Shown here: positions 1-8,382 of the stretch, one piece after another
Numbering within the stretch: the stretch's first letter is position 1
Layout: each line of letters starts with the position of its first letter
Assembly (NCBI GenBank): GCA_938015575.1
Contig: CALLPT010000293.1
Location: 1 to 45,855 of the forward strand
Length of the DNA: 45,855 bases
Direction of reading: 5' to 3'
Source of the DNA: an uncultured Acidimicrobiales bacterium
GTDB lineage: Bacteria; Actinomycetota; Acidimicrobiia; Acidimicrobiales; UBA10347
Position numbers and translations under genes: made by a program
Notes under the pieces: model-generated
The model's database searches: none
What the model saw: only the letters and a program-made list of their open reading frames with translations
Told to the model about the DNA's origin: nothing

Positions 1-100
1 TCACCATCACAACGCCAAACGGCGAGACCGTCCGATGACCGGCCGCGAACCGCAATTGTTCGCGCCCGAACGACGCGACGCAGTCGTGCGAGACTCGAGT

Positions 101-433
101 ATGCGGTCCGTGGCGATGCTCTTGGTGACGTTGTCCTTGCTCGCGGCTGGTTGCAGCAGTGGACCGCCGGCCACACGCTCGCTGACTTCGTGCCGGTCAG
201 CCCCTGATCATCCCTTTCGAGTGGGTTGGTGTCCCCAGTCTTCGTTCTTGAGGCCGTTTGGGGGTCATGACGACCCCCAAACCACATCAATTTCGGAAGG
301 GGTTGGGCGTCAGGCCATCTCGATGTCGGCGACAGCTTCGAGGCCGAGGTCGGCGATCGACTTCTCGCGCATCTCGATCTTGCGGACCTTGCCGGTGACG
401 GTCATGGGGAACTCGTTCACAAAGGCGATGTAG
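101..433 (+). pseudogene. Lipoprotein-signal ORF, probable fragment
   Basis: An ATG at 101 opens a frame whose first 18 residues form a convincing lipoprotein signal (hydrophobic run, then LLAAGC with the lipobox Cys at residue 18). After that I recognise no domain. The frame reads through the palindromic repeat at 242-296 and then antisense through the end of the acyl-CoA ligase gene, so its C-terminal half is unlikely to be genuine coding. It may be the start of a lipoprotein gene broken by the repeat, or a chance signal-like ORF. No ribosome-binding site or TANNNT box is obvious. Nothing else coding is visible in bases 1-309. Confidence 0.25.
242..296. repeat. Palindromic intergenic repeat, copy 1
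   Basis: A perfect 11-bp stem, GTTTGGGGGTC (256-266) pairing with GACCCCCAAAC (272-282), has a 5-nt loop. On the right it is followed by TCAATTTCGG (287-296). The same modules recur at 36254-36308, where the outer arm is intact on both sides. Here the left outer arm (around 242-251) is only partly conserved. The element lies 13 bp beyond the 3' end of the minus-strand acyl-CoA ligase gene, so it could act as a terminator; there is no long T-run. Confidence 0.6.
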
Positions 434-1953
434 CGCGGCACCTTGAAGTGGGCGATCTTGCCCCGGCAGAACTCCTTGATCTCGTCTTCGGTCGCCTGCT
501 CGCCGTCGGCGAGCTGGACCCACGCCATGATCTCTTCGCCGTACTTCTCGTCGGGCACACCGATCACCTGGGCGTCAGCAACCTTGGGGTGGGTGTACAA
601 GAACTCTTCGATCTCCCGCGGGTACACGTTTTCGCCGCCGCGGATGATCATGTCCTTGATGCGACCGACGATGTTGATGAAGCCCTCATCGTCCATCGTG
701 GCCAGATCACCGGAGTGCATCCAGCCGTCTTCGTCGATGGCCATTGCCGTTTTCTCGGGGTCTTCCCAATAGCCGAGCATCACATGGAAGCCGCGGGTGC
801 AGTACTCGCCTTCTTTGCCGCGCTCGACGGTCTCACCCGTTTCGGGATCGACGATCTTGGCTTCGACATGGGGAAGCACCTGTCCGACGGTGGTGACCCG
901 CTTCTCGACCGAGTCGGTGGTGCGCGTCTGCGTCGACACGGGCGATGTCTCGGTCTGGCCGTAGGCGATCGTGACCTCGGACATGTTCATCTTGTCGATG
1001 ACGTCGCGCATGACCTCGATCGGACAAGGCGAGCCGGCCATGACACCAGTGCGCAGCTGAGAAAGATCGAACGACTCGAGCTCCGCATGACCGAGCTCGG
1101 CGATGAACATGGTCGGCACGCCGTAGAGCACCGTGCACTTCTCATCGGACACGGTTTGCAGTACCTCGCCGGGGTTGAAGGTCGGCGACGGAATGACCAT
1201 GGGCATGCCGAACACGCAACACGCCAAGTTGCCCATGACCATGCCGAAGCAGTGGTAGAAGGGCACCGGAATACACAGACGATCGTCGACGCTGAACGCC
1301 TGCATCTCGCCGACCATCTTGGCGTCGTTGATGAGCGCCATATGGCTAAGCGTGGCGCCTTTGGGGAAGCCGGTCGTACCGCTCGTGTACTGGATGTTGA
1401 TCGCATCGAGCGGTTGGCAACTGGCGTTGCGGGCGGCGAGCTCGTCGTCGCTGATCACGGCGCCCGCGTCGAGTAGCTCCTGCCAGTCGTCGGTGTCGAA
1501 GTAGATGGCGCGTTCGAGTCCTGGACAGTTCGGTGTCACCGACTCGACCATCTCTCGGTACATCGACGTCAAATACTCGGTGCGCGTCACGAGCACTTTC
1601 ATGCCCGACTGGTTGATCGCGTATTCGAGCTCACTGGTGCGATACGCCGGGTTCACGTTGACCTGGATCGCACCGATCTTGGCGGTAGCGAACTGGACGA
1701 ACACCCACTCGGCGTAGTTCGGGCTCCACATGCCGACGCGGTCTCCCTTGTCGATCCCATACGCCATGAGCCCTTTCGCGACCCGATCGACGATGTCGCC
1801 GAACTCGCTCCACGTCAGGCGGATGCCTTGGTGCGAGACGATCAGTGCTTCGCGATCGCCATGCTCGGCGACCGTTTGTGCAAGCAGATCGCCAATCGTC
1901 ATCTCGATGAGCGGTACATCGGTTGCGCCCGAATCGATTGCCAGTGCGGTCAC
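310..1953 (-). CDS. AMP-binding acyl-CoA ligase (FadD/ACSF2-like)
   Basis: This 547-residue ANL-superfamily enzyme should activate a carboxylic acid through an acyl-adenylate to its CoA thioester. The ATP-binding P-loop is [12 protein letters not shown] (189-200), the A5 motif YGQTETSP is near 333, the hinge and A8 region ([16 protein letters not shown]) is near 440, and the catalytic lysine is in TGK at 520-522. Length is normal for medium/long-chain FadD or ACSF2-like ligases. The start is GTG with an AAAGGGG ribosome-binding site about 6 nt upstream on the minus strand. It diverges from the flavin monooxygenase across an 86-bp gap. The substrate cannot be read from sequence; a fatty or alicyclic acid is the likely class. 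Confidence 0.88.
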   Translation of the reverse strand: MTALAIDSGATDVPLIEMTIGDLLAQTVAEHGDREALIVSHQGIRLTWSEFGDIVDRVAKGLMAYGIDKGDRVGMWSPNYAEWVFVQFATAKIGAIQVNVNPAYRTSELEYAINQSGMKVLVTRTEYLTSMYREMVESVTPNCPGLERAIYFDTDDWQELLDAGAVISDDELAARNASCQPLDAINIQYTSGTTGFPKGATLSHMALINDAKMVGEMQAFSVDDRLCIPVPFYHCFGMVMGNLACCVFGMPMVIPSPTFNPGEVLQTVSDEKCTVLYGVPTMFIAELGHAELESFDLSQLRTGVMAGSPCPIEVMRDVIDKMNMSEVTIAYGQTETSPVSTQTRTTDSVEKRVTTVGQVLPHVEAKIVDPETGETVERGKEGEYCTRGFHVMLGYWEDPEKTAMAIDEDGWMHSGDLATMDDEGFINIVGRIKDMIIRGGENVYPREIEEFLYTHPKVADAQVIGVPDEKYGEEIMAWVQLADGEQATEDEIKEFCRGKIAHFKVPRYIAFVNEFPMTVTGKVRKIEMREKSIADLGLEAVADIEMA

Positions 1954-2039
1954 GCGTTCCCCTTTTGCCTCGTGCTCGCCAGACCCTACTTGATCGCAGA
2001 TTTTCCCGGCCAGGGGGCGAGCTGCGACGCTTTGGGTTG

Positions 2040-3632
2040 ATGCGATACGACGTGGTGATCGTGGGCGCCGGGTTCAACGGCCTCTATCAGCTGAAGCGCT
2101 TGCGCGAAGAAGGCTGGTCGGTCCGCCTGGTCGAGGCGGGCAGCGGGCTCGGCGGGGTCTGGCACCACAACCGGTATCCCGGTGCGCGAGTCGACTGCCA
2201 CATCCCGAACTACGAGTACTCGATGCGCGAGATCTGGGAGGACTGGAACTGGAAAGAGCGGTTCCCCGGACGCGAAGAACTGGTGGCCTATTTCGACCAC
2301 GTCGACGCCGTGTGGGACCTCTCCCCCGACATCGACCTCGAGACTCGCATCACGACCGCGCACTTCGACGACGACAACCACGAGTGGCATCTCACAAGCG
2401 ACGACGGCCGGCGCTACGACTGTCGCTGGCTGATCATGTGCACCGGGTTCGGCTCGGCACCCTATGTGCCCGATCTCCCTGGACTCGACGCATTCGAGGG
2501 CGAGTGTCACCACACTGCACGTTGGCCACTCGAGGGACTCGATCTTGACGGCAAACGTGTCGGCATCGTCGGGACCGGGGCCAGCGGTGTACAGGTCGCG
2601 CAAGAAGCGGCGGGTATCGCCTCGCACCTGACGATCTTCCAACGCACACCGAACATGGCGCTGCCGATGGAGCAGCGTCAGCTGACCCCCGAGCAGCAGG
2701 CCGACGACAAGCGAAGCTACGAAGAGGTATTCCGCGTCCGCAATGCGCCGCCGGGCAGTTTCCACGACATGATCCGCGACAACCGCTCCGCGCTCGATGT
2801 CAGCGACGAAGAACGGCTCGCCGTCTACGAGGACCGCTGGGCCAAGGGCGGCTTCCATTTCTGGGTCGGCGGGTTCAAGGACACGCTCGCCGACGAAACC
2901 GCGAACCGGCTCGCCTACGACTTCTGGCGAGACAAGACGCGTGCCCGCATCGCCGACGAGTCGCTCCACGAAAGCCTGGCGCCGACCGAACCGCCGTACC
3001 CCTTTGGTACGAAGCGGCCGTCGCTCGAACAGAACTTCTACGACATCTTTGGCCGCGACGACGTATCGCTCATCGACCTGAAGCGTGACCCGCTGGTCAC
3101 GATCACGCCGACCGGGATTCAGACCGAGGCCGGTCATGTCGAGCTCGACGTTCTGGTGCTCGCCACCGGGTTCGATGCCAACACCGGTGGCTTCACCCGC
3201 ATGGATTTTCGCGGGACCGGTGGACTCTGGATCGGCGACGCGTGGGCCGATGGCGTCGACACACACATCGGGATGGCGGCGCCCGGTTTTCCGAACATGA
3301 TCATGCTGTACGGACCGCAGAGCGCGGCCTCGTTCTGCAACGGCCCGGTGTGCGCCGAGATCCAAGGCGAGTGGACCGTTGACCTGCTCGAACACGTGCG
3401 CGCCAACGGCCTCACCCGTTTTGACACCCAACATGCGGCCGCCGAGCAGTGGTCCGAAGTCTTGGCGAACTGGGCAGAGATGACCCTGTTCGGCAAGGCA
3501 GACAGTTGGTACATGGGCGCCAACATTCCCGGCAAACGGCGCCAGCTGCTCAACCTGCCCAGCAGCGACGCGTATCGAGCGGCGCTCGCTGACTGTGCCG
3601 AAGCGGGCTATTCCGGCTTCGTGTTCGCCTGA
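2040..3632 (+). CDS. Flavin monooxygenase, Baeyer-Villiger type
   Basis: A 530-residue class B flavoprotein monooxygenase, predicted to use FAD, NADPH and O2 to insert oxygen into a ketone (lactone or ester formation). The FAD-binding GAGFNG is at 9-14, the Baeyer-Villiger fingerprint FxGxxxHxxxWP is [12 protein letters not shown] at 152-163, and the NADPH-binding GTGASG is at 178-183. The frame stays open upstream to 1923, but the Rossmann strand begins right after the ATG at 2040, so this start is chosen. It is divergent from an acyl-CoA ligase, which fits oxidation of a cyclic ketone followed by activation of the acid; that link is inference. Its 3' end overlaps the convergent channel-like gene by 25 bp. 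Confidence 0.88.
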   Translation: MRYDVVIVGAGFNGLYQLKRLREEGWSVRLVEAGSGLGGVWHHNRYPGARVDCHIPNYEYSMREIWEDWNWKERFPGREELVAYFDHVDAVWDLSPDIDLETRITTAHFDDDNHEWHLTSDDGRRYDCRWLIMCTGFGSAPYVPDLPGLDAFEGECHHTARWPLEGLDLDGKRVGIVGTGASGVQVAQEAAGIASHLTIFQRTPNMALPMEQRQLTPEQQADDKRSYEEVFRVRNAPPGSFHDMIRDNRSALDVSDEERLAVYEDRWAKGGFHFWVGGFKDTLADETANRLAYDFWRDKTRARIADESLHESLAPTEPPYPFGTKRPSLEQNFYDIFGRDDVSLIDLKRDPLVTITPTGIQTEAGHVELDVLVLATGFDANTGGFTRMDFRGTGGLWIGDAWADGVDTHIGMAAPGFPNMIMLYGPQSAASFCNGPVCAEIQGEWTVDLLEHVRANGLTRFDTQHAAAEQWSEVLANWAEMTLFGKADSWYMGANIPGKRRQLLNLPSSDAYRAALADCAEAGYSGFVFA

Positions 3633-4723
3633 ACGTCCTTGTGGGCCAAATCTGGCCGTGACAAATCAGACGGCACGACCGTGCCCTGGCCGAACCATTG
3701 ACCGCGGTCCAAGCCGAGCTCGTCGAACAGTCCGTGCAGCGCCGCGTCGTAGTTGACCCGCCAACCGCAGAAGTCGCGCCAAGCCTGTTCTCGATCCTCG
3801 ACCAGTGGGATTCGGCGGGCGGCGAGTTCATCGCACATCGCCTCGAAGTCCGCCCGCACAACCGAAATCGGCTGGGCCGGCCAGTGAGGGTCGACGGGAT
3901 GCGCGACGCCGACGGCATCCGCGATGTTGGCGAGTGTCGTAAAGCCGGAGCGCAGACACAGCGCGGCCCGAGGTGAGGCCTTGACGTCGACCGTCGACTC
4001 GATCAGCGCCGCCGTGTCGAGCACGGTGCCAGCAGCAACGAGCCAGTTGCGCGCCGGGTAGGCGGAACGGAAGTGGACCAGCGACGTGTGGGTGGTGTGG
4101 GTCTCCTCGATCTCGAGGAACCACTCTTCCCATTCTGCCCAGACCTCGTCCATCTGGTCGAGCCACCCGATGCGACTCGTTCGATCGAGGTAGGTCACGG
4201 GGTGCGGCGGGCGGCCCGCCCGAACCTCGAGACGAGCAACGGCCACCTCGCGGTGGATGTATGCCCCATAGATCGTCGGCAGGTAGCTGATCATGAGCGC
4301 GACGAGACCTAGGCCGATCAGTGCCTCGCCGATGACAAGCAGCAAGGTGACGGTGTCGTCGCTGTTGCGAATGCCGAGCGTCGTGAGCGAGGAGCCCGAC
4401 AAGACGATCGCATCGCGAAACGACGATTCGCTCAGGCCCCGAAACATGAGCGCAAACCCGACCGTGATGTGGACAGCCCACACGAACGGCAACGTGGAGA
4501 GCGCGAACGGGGCGAACCGAGACTCGAGCCGGTCTCGGCGTATCGGGTCACGCAGGCGACGGGCGAGCCACGACACGATGGCTCCGATGACCGCGAAGTG
4601 CCAACGAGTGATGTAGGGACGCTCGGATCGCGGCACGACGACCGTGAGCATTGCTGACCACAAGGTGCCAGCAACGAGCACGGCGCCGGCCACGATCGCT
4701 AGCGCTTCGAGTACGGCCGTCAT
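3608..4723 (-). CDS. Potassium-channel-like membrane protein with degenerate filter
   Basis: A 371-residue protein with hydrophobic segments at about 4-28, 41-54, 72-94 and 124-150, then a soluble C-terminal half of about 220 residues. Between the last two membrane segments lies a pore-loop-like stretch, IVLSGSSLTTLGIRN (106-120). Two-TM potassium channels of actinomycetes have a similar S-G-x-T-L-T-T-L-G-Y-G-D segment here, so the TTLG core is kept but the GYGD signature is replaced by GIRN. The ATG at 4723 places the first membrane helix at the N-terminus; upstream extension would add a non-hydrophobic 35 residues. Only 14 bp separate it from the 73-residue ORF upstream, so the two are probably co-translated. 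It may be a non-selective channel or a channel relative with another role. Confidence 0.6.
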   Translation of the reverse strand: MTAVLEALAIVAGAVLVAGTLWSAMLTVVVPRSERPYITRWHFAVIGAIVSWLARRLRDPIRRDRLESRFAPFALSTLPFVWAVHITVGFALMFRGLSESSFRDAIVLSGSSLTTLGIRNSDDTVTLLLVIGEALIGLGLVALMISYLPTIYGAYIHREVAVARLEVRAGRPPHPVTYLDRTSRIGWLDQMDEVWAEWEEWFLEIEETHTTHTSLVHFRSAYPARNWLVAAGTVLDTAALIESTVDVKASPRAALCLRSGFTTLANIADAVGVAHPVDPHWPAQPISVVRADFEAMCDELAARRIPLVEDREQAWRDFCGWRVNYDAALHGLFDELGLDRGQWFGQGTVVPSDLSRPDLAHKDVQANTKPE

Positions 4724-4737
4724 CGGGCCGAATGTAG

Positions 4738-4959
4738 CTAGCCATGAAGCGCCCGAGAGAACGTCGCTGCAGGTTGACCGAGACTTGCCCGGCTCGCGGA
4801 GGGCGCAGTAGGTCGAGTCGACCACCACTGTTTCCAGCGTTGACGTTGTTCCAGGCGCTGTGTCCGTTGCACGGCACGGACTTGATGGACAAGGGCCGCA
4901 CGGGCCCGACGATGGTCGGCTTCACGCACGACGGCTTCTGACAAAAGTTGTTCCCACAT
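4738..4959 (-). CDS. Small basic amphipathic protein, unknown function
   Basis: A 73-residue ORF with a clear GAAAGGA ribosome-binding site about 9 nt before the ATG at 4959. Residues 1-46 (beginning MWEQLLSEAVVREADHRRAR) are rich in Arg, Gln and Ala and would form a long amphipathic helix ending in KQWW. The rest is Ser/Pro/Ala-rich and probably disordered. I recognise no family. It lies just before the channel-like gene (14-bp gap) and downstream of a 24-residue ORF with a strong ribosome-binding site, so all three look like one transcript. A longer start at 5004 exists but lacks the ribosome-binding site. Confidence 0.5.
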   Translation of the reverse strand: MWEQLLSEAVVREADHRRARAALVHQVRAVQRTQRLEQRQRWKQWWSTRPTAPSASRASLGQPAATFSRALHG

Positions 4960-5100
4960 GGGAATGGTCCTTTCGGGATAGGGGTGAGATCGCAGGTAGC
5001 CCAAATACGGGCAGACAGCCCACAGAAAGGGCAGGCGACCTGCGAGCGCCGGTGGTAGCTAGCTCGACCGCAGCGTCAGCGCGTAGCGCGCGGACTTCGG

Positions 5101-5175
5101 TCAGCTGAGCTGGAGACGCGGAGGCGCCATTGCAGCCGAGCGGCCGTTTCCTTCGAAGAGAATCGAAATCATCAT
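5101..5175 (-). CDS. 24-residue ORF with strong ribosome-binding site
   Basis: Two adjacent ATG codons (5175 and 5172) follow a near-ideal AAAGGAGG Shine-Dalgarno with a 6-nt gap, the best ribosome-binding site in this part of the window. The peptide begins MMISILFEGNGRS and ends in PPRLQLS. It has no membrane segment and no run of one amino acid, so it does not look like an amino-acid attenuator. It is the first ORF of the minus-strand set leading to the 73-residue protein and the channel-like protein, with 141 bp to the next start. It could be a real microprotein or a translated leader. Confidence 0.45.
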   Translation of the reverse strand: MMISILFEGNGRSAAMAPPRLQLS

Positions 5176-5281
5176 GGGTTGCCTCCTTTCGTCACCGGTC
5201 ATGCTTCCGCAGCGCCCCGCTCGCCGCAAGTGATTTTCCGCGCACACTTCGCTCGCCCCGACGCTCGACACAAGTTTCCCG

Positions 5282-5307
5282 GGAATTTCGATGCACCAGG
5301 TCGGGTT
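5282..5307 (+). promoter_or_regulatory. SigR/SigH-type thiol-stress promoter of the thioredoxin gene
   Basis: GGAAT (5282-5286) and GTT (5305-5307) are separated by exactly 18 bp. This is the published consensus for Streptomyces SigR and close to that of mycobacterial SigH, sigma factors that respond to thiol oxidation and whose targets include thioredoxin genes. The predicted transcript starts about 38 nt before the thioredoxin ATG, leaving room for the visible GAGGAGA ribosome-binding site. Confidence 0.7.
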
Positions 5308-5350
5308 TGGGTAGCGGCTTCCAGTCCGGAAGCGCAGCGAGGAGAAACCC

Positions 5351-5761
5351 ATGAGCACCACCGTCGACATCACCACCGAGCAGTTCGAAGAGATTGTGAC
5401 TGCTGACGGCATCGTCTTGGTCGACTTCTGGGCCAGCTGGTGCGGCCCATGTCGCAGCTTCGCGCCCATCTACGAAGAGGCTGCCGGGCGTCACCCCGAT
5501 GTCACTTTTGCCAAGGTCGACACCGAGGCCGAGCAGCAGCTTTCGGCCCAGCTCGGCATTCAGTCCATTCCGACCGTGATGGCATTTCGCGACGGTGTGC
5601 AGGTATTCGCCCAGCCGGGCGCGCTCCCCCACGCCGCACTCGAAGACCTGGTCACGCAGATCGAAGCACTTGATATGGACGAGGTCCGCGCCGAAATCGA
5701 GCGCCACGAGGCCGCCCATGCAGCTGGTGACCACGAACACGGCCCCAACTGCAACCACTGA
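5351..5761 (+). CDS. Thioredoxin with His/Cys-rich tail
   Basis: A 136-residue cytoplasmic thiol-disulfide reductase with the active-site motif ASWCGPC near residues 28-34 and the conserved cis-proline loop SIPT near 78. The sequence style (WCGPCRSFAPIYE, AQPGALP, LDMDEVR) resembles the SigR-controlled TrxC-type thioredoxins of Streptomyces. The core ends near residue 110. A tail follows that is unusual for thioredoxin, ERHEAAHAAGDHEHGPNCNH, with five histidines and one cysteine that could bind metal. GAGGAGA precedes the ATG by a normal distance, and a SigR-type promoter lies upstream. Confidence 0.92.
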   Translation: MSTTVDITTEQFEEIVTADGIVLVDFWASWCGPCRSFAPIYEEAAGRHPDVTFAKVDTEAEQQLSAQLGIQSIPTVMAFRDGVQVFAQPGALPHAALEDLVTQIEALDMDEVRAEIERHEAAHAAGDHEHGPNCNH

Positions 5762-5764
5762 GCT

Positions 5765-7603
5765 CTACGCAGACAGGGCGAGCCAAACCTTGAGGAGCTC
5801 CTCGGGGAGTGCCTCGACATCGTCGATGACCAGGTAGCGACGCTCGGGCGCCATGTCCCGTAGGTAGTCGTGACCGGCAGGGTCGATCGTCAAACAGAAG
5901 GTGTCAATGCCATCGGCCTGGGCGTCTGCCAGCGCCCGGGCGGTGTCATGCATGCCGTACTCGCGGTCGCGCACGTCGTCGCCGTAGTCGACGTCTTGGG
6001 GATAGCCGTCGGAGATCACGATGAGCAGCCGTGTTCGGGCACGGTCGGCTGCGAGCTTCGTGGTCGCATGGCGGATCGCTGGCCCCATGCGGGTGTAGCG
6101 CATGGGGCGCATCGCGTCGAGCGCTGACCACGTGACGGGCGAGACAGGGTCGTTGAGCTCCTTCGCCACCTGTACTTGGACGTTCTCGCGCCCGCTTCCC
6201 GAGAACCCATAGATGGCATGGCGATCGCCCAGCTCGGCGAGGGCATCGCTCAACAAGGCGACGGCGTCTTTCGCCACGTCGATCACTCGCCGAGGCGGCT
6301 CGGGTTCGGGCAGGTTCGGGTCCCAGATTGGCGCATACGACAGTGGCTCGTCTTCGGGATCCATCGGCGGTGACACCGGTTCGGGTTCGGTGACCGGCGA
6401 ACTGGTCGACGCGCTCAGGTCAACCAAGAAGACCGTGGCCACGTCGCGTTCAGCCCGGTCGCGACGGATCCGCAGACGATCGTCGGCTGGGGCGCCGCTG
6501 CGGCTGTCGATGATCGCTTCGATCGCCGCATCGAGATCCAACTCGTCACCGTCATCGGAGCGAGGAATCCTGACCATCTGTTCGGGCCGCAGCCGGGCGA
6601 GCCGTCGCCGGATATCGCTGCGGAGGTTGCGGTGCCGGTCACGCACGTCGGAGATGAACGAAGGGTCGTCGCCGACGAGACGTTGCTCAAGCACGCGACA
6701 CCACGCGGTCCGGTGTGCCTGCGCTCGGAAGTCCCACTCGTCGTACACGAACGTCCGCACATCGGGCGCCGCCGCTCGGCGACCGGTCGGAAGCACCAGC
6801 CCTCCGATTGGTTCTTCGTCGTCGTCCTCGTCTTCATCGTCGGCTTGGGCTCCGTACTCGCCGTCGAACTCGTCGTCGATTGGCTGGCCCCCGGCAACTC
6901 CGTCGCGGTCGCGCAACTCGTCGGGGCTCGTCGCCGAGTCGAGCGCCGAACCGGCGCCTTCGGACTCGATGCCCTCGGGGGCGTCGGTGTCGGCCTCGGT
7001 CGCGTCGGACCAGGTCGTGGCGACGACCCCGATTGTGTCGAGAAGCGCTACGGCTGCGTCGAGACTCGCCTGTCGAGTGGAACGGTCGCGCTCGACAATC
7101 GACACTGCGTGGCGGACCGCGTCGACCAATCCATCCTCGACGTAGGGCGGGGCCGCGAGCCCGAGGATTTCAGCCCGCAAGGTCGCCACGACCGGGGAGC
7201 GATCGACCCAGGGAGTCTTCACTGCTGCGGCCACGGCGAGGTCATCACTGGCGCCGGGATAGCGCCGGCGCGCTTGGGCGCCGATGCGGGCGTCTTCGAG
7301 CCAACCGAAGACTGCCGGCAACAACGGATGCTCGTCGTGGAGTGCCGCTCGATCGACGGGATCATCGTCGCCAAGATCTTCGTGGGCGACCAGTTGACGA
7401 AGTGCAACGGCGCGATAGTGGCGACGATCCCCGGCGGCGAGTTCGGCGGGCACGACGATGCGACGATCGGCGGCATCGATGGGGACACTGGGCCAACATC
7501 GCGCTGGCTCTGCGGCTTCAACCGGGACAGGCTCGCCGACAATCGCTTCGGCGAACAGACTCAAGGCCGCGTGTACCTCGGGCAGCGCAAGCGCTGCGGT
7601 CAC
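5765..7603 (-). CDS. NorD/CbbO-type VWA-domain protein
   Basis: A 612-residue protein with an alpha-helical N-terminal region of about 240 residues, a very acidic linker (about 245-270) and a C-terminal von Willebrand factor A domain. The MIDAS motif DLSAS is at 395-399 and the ISDG strand is near 530. A proline-rich insertion of about 30 residues interrupts the VWA domain after the first strand. NorD/CbbO proteins work with NorQ/CbbQ AAA+ ATPases as chaperone-like activases for metalloenzymes. The stop of the ATPase gene overlaps this start (ATGA-type overlap at 7600-7603), so the two are coupled. No nitric-oxide reductase or Rubisco gene is in the window, so the client is unknown. Confidence 0.78.
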   Translation of the reverse strand: MTAALALPEVHAALSLFAEAIVGEPVPVEAAEPARCWPSVPIDAADRRIVVPAELAAGDRRHYRAVALRQLVAHEDLGDDDPVDRAALHDEHPLLPAVFGWLEDARIGAQARRRYPGASDDLAVAAAVKTPWVDRSPVVATLRAEILGLAAPPYVEDGLVDAVRHAVSIVERDRSTRQASLDAAVALLDTIGVVATTWSDATEADTDAPEGIESEGAGSALDSATSPDELRDRDGVAGGQPIDDEFDGEYGAQADDEDEDDDEEPIGGLVLPTGRRAAAPDVRTFVYDEWDFRAQAHRTAWCRVLEQRLVGDDPSFISDVRDRHRNLRSDIRRRLARLRPEQMVRIPRSDDGDELDLDAAIEAIIDSRSGAPADDRLRIRRDRAERDVATVFLVDLSASTSSPVTEPEPVSPPMDPEDEPLSYAPIWDPNLPEPEPPRRVIDVAKDAVALLSDALAELGDRHAIYGFSGSGRENVQVQVAKELNDPVSPVTWSALDAMRPMRYTRMGPAIRHATTKLAADRARTRLLIVISDGYPQDVDYGDDVRDREYGMHDTARALADAQADGIDTFCLTIDPAGHDYLRDMAPERRYLVIDDVEALPEELLKVWLALSA

Positions 7604-8373
7604 GGAAACACGACGTCGACGATGTCAGCGACCGCGGTTTGCAGATCGGCGTCGTCGCTCACGGCGCGCACGAGCGCCGCATCGCAGGCCCGCCGAGCGT
7701 CGATGCCTTGGCCGATGAGTTGACCGGCGTAGACGAGCAGACGAGTGCTGACGCCCTCTTCGAAGCCGCGCTCGCGGAGCTGTCGAGTCTTCTCGCCGAT
7801 CCGGGCCAACCGATGGGCGGTGTCGCCGTCGATCCCGGTCTCGGCGGCCACGATGGCGGCTTCGGCATCGACGCCGGGATAGTCGAACTCCAGGCTCACA
7901 AAGCGTTGACGCGTCGAGGGCTTGAGATCCTTGAGCACGCTCTGATAGCCCGGGTTGTACGAGATGACGAGCAGGAAGTCGGGGTGGGCCTGGACCTGTT
8001 CGGCCGTCTTGTCCACCGGCAGCACACGACGGTGGTCGGTGAGGGCGTGAATGATGACCGTCGTGTCCTTGCGGGCCTCGACGATCTCGTCGAGGTAGCA
8101 GATGGATCCCCCGCGTACGGCACGAGTGAGTGGGCCGTCCATCCAGACGGTCTCTTCGCCCGACAGCAGGTAGCGCCCGACCAGGTCGGTCGCGGTCAGA
8201 TCCTCGTGGCAGGCAACCGTGGCCAGCGGCTTGGTGAGTCGCCAGGCCATGTGCTCGACGAATCGCGTCTTCCCACACCCCGTTGGGCCTTTGAGCAGGA
8301 CCGGCAAACGGGCCGCGTAGGCGGCTTCGAAAACCTCGATCTCGTCGCCGACGGGAAGGTAGTAGGGCTCCAC
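7600..8373 (-). CDS. MoxR-family AAA+ ATPase (NorQ/CbbQ-like)
   Basis: A 257-residue AAA+ ATPase with Walker A GPTGCGKT at 29-36, Walker B ICYLDEI near 91-97 and sensor-1 ISYNPGYQ near 137. The short N-terminus and the [17 protein letters not shown] segment are typical of the CbbQ/NirQ/NorQ branch of MoxR ATPases. It should form a hexamer that remodels a client through the VWA partner encoded directly downstream. The GTG start at 8373 lies 9 bp after the tyrS stop, with AAAGAG in between as ribosome-binding site, so it is probably transcribed with tyrS. That linkage is unexpected for this family. Confidence 0.85.
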   Translation of the reverse strand: MEPYYLPVGDEIEVFEAAYAARLPVLLKGPTGCGKTRFVEHMAWRLTKPLATVACHEDLTATDLVGRYLLSGEETVWMDGPLTRAVRGGSICYLDEIVEARKDTTVIIHALTDHRRVLPVDKTAEQVQAHPDFLLVISYNPGYQSVLKDLKPSTRQRFVSLEFDYPGVDAEAAIVAAETGIDGDTAHRLARIGEKTRQLRERGFEEGVSTRLLVYAGQLIGQGIDARRACDAALVRAVSDDADLQTAVADIVDVVFP

Positions 8374-8382
8374 CGCTCTTTA

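Noticed and set aside
448-1476. 342-residue plus-strand frame, with similar frames at 1986-3434 (-), 11468-12595 (+), 22039-23139 (+) and 38566-40338 (+)
   Set aside because: All are exact antisense shadows of well-supported genes and show the His/Arg/Asp-rich composition typical of such shadows.
1923-2039. Upstream extension of the flavin monooxygenase frame
   Set aside because: It overlaps the divergent ligase start and adds 39 residues before the first Rossmann strand.
4860-5040. Zinc-ribbon-like cysteine pattern (CPFCG and later CGNNFC) in another minus-strand frame
   Set aside because: The frame lacks a start with ribosome-binding site and overlaps the better-supported 73-residue ORF; the cysteine pattern is probably chance.
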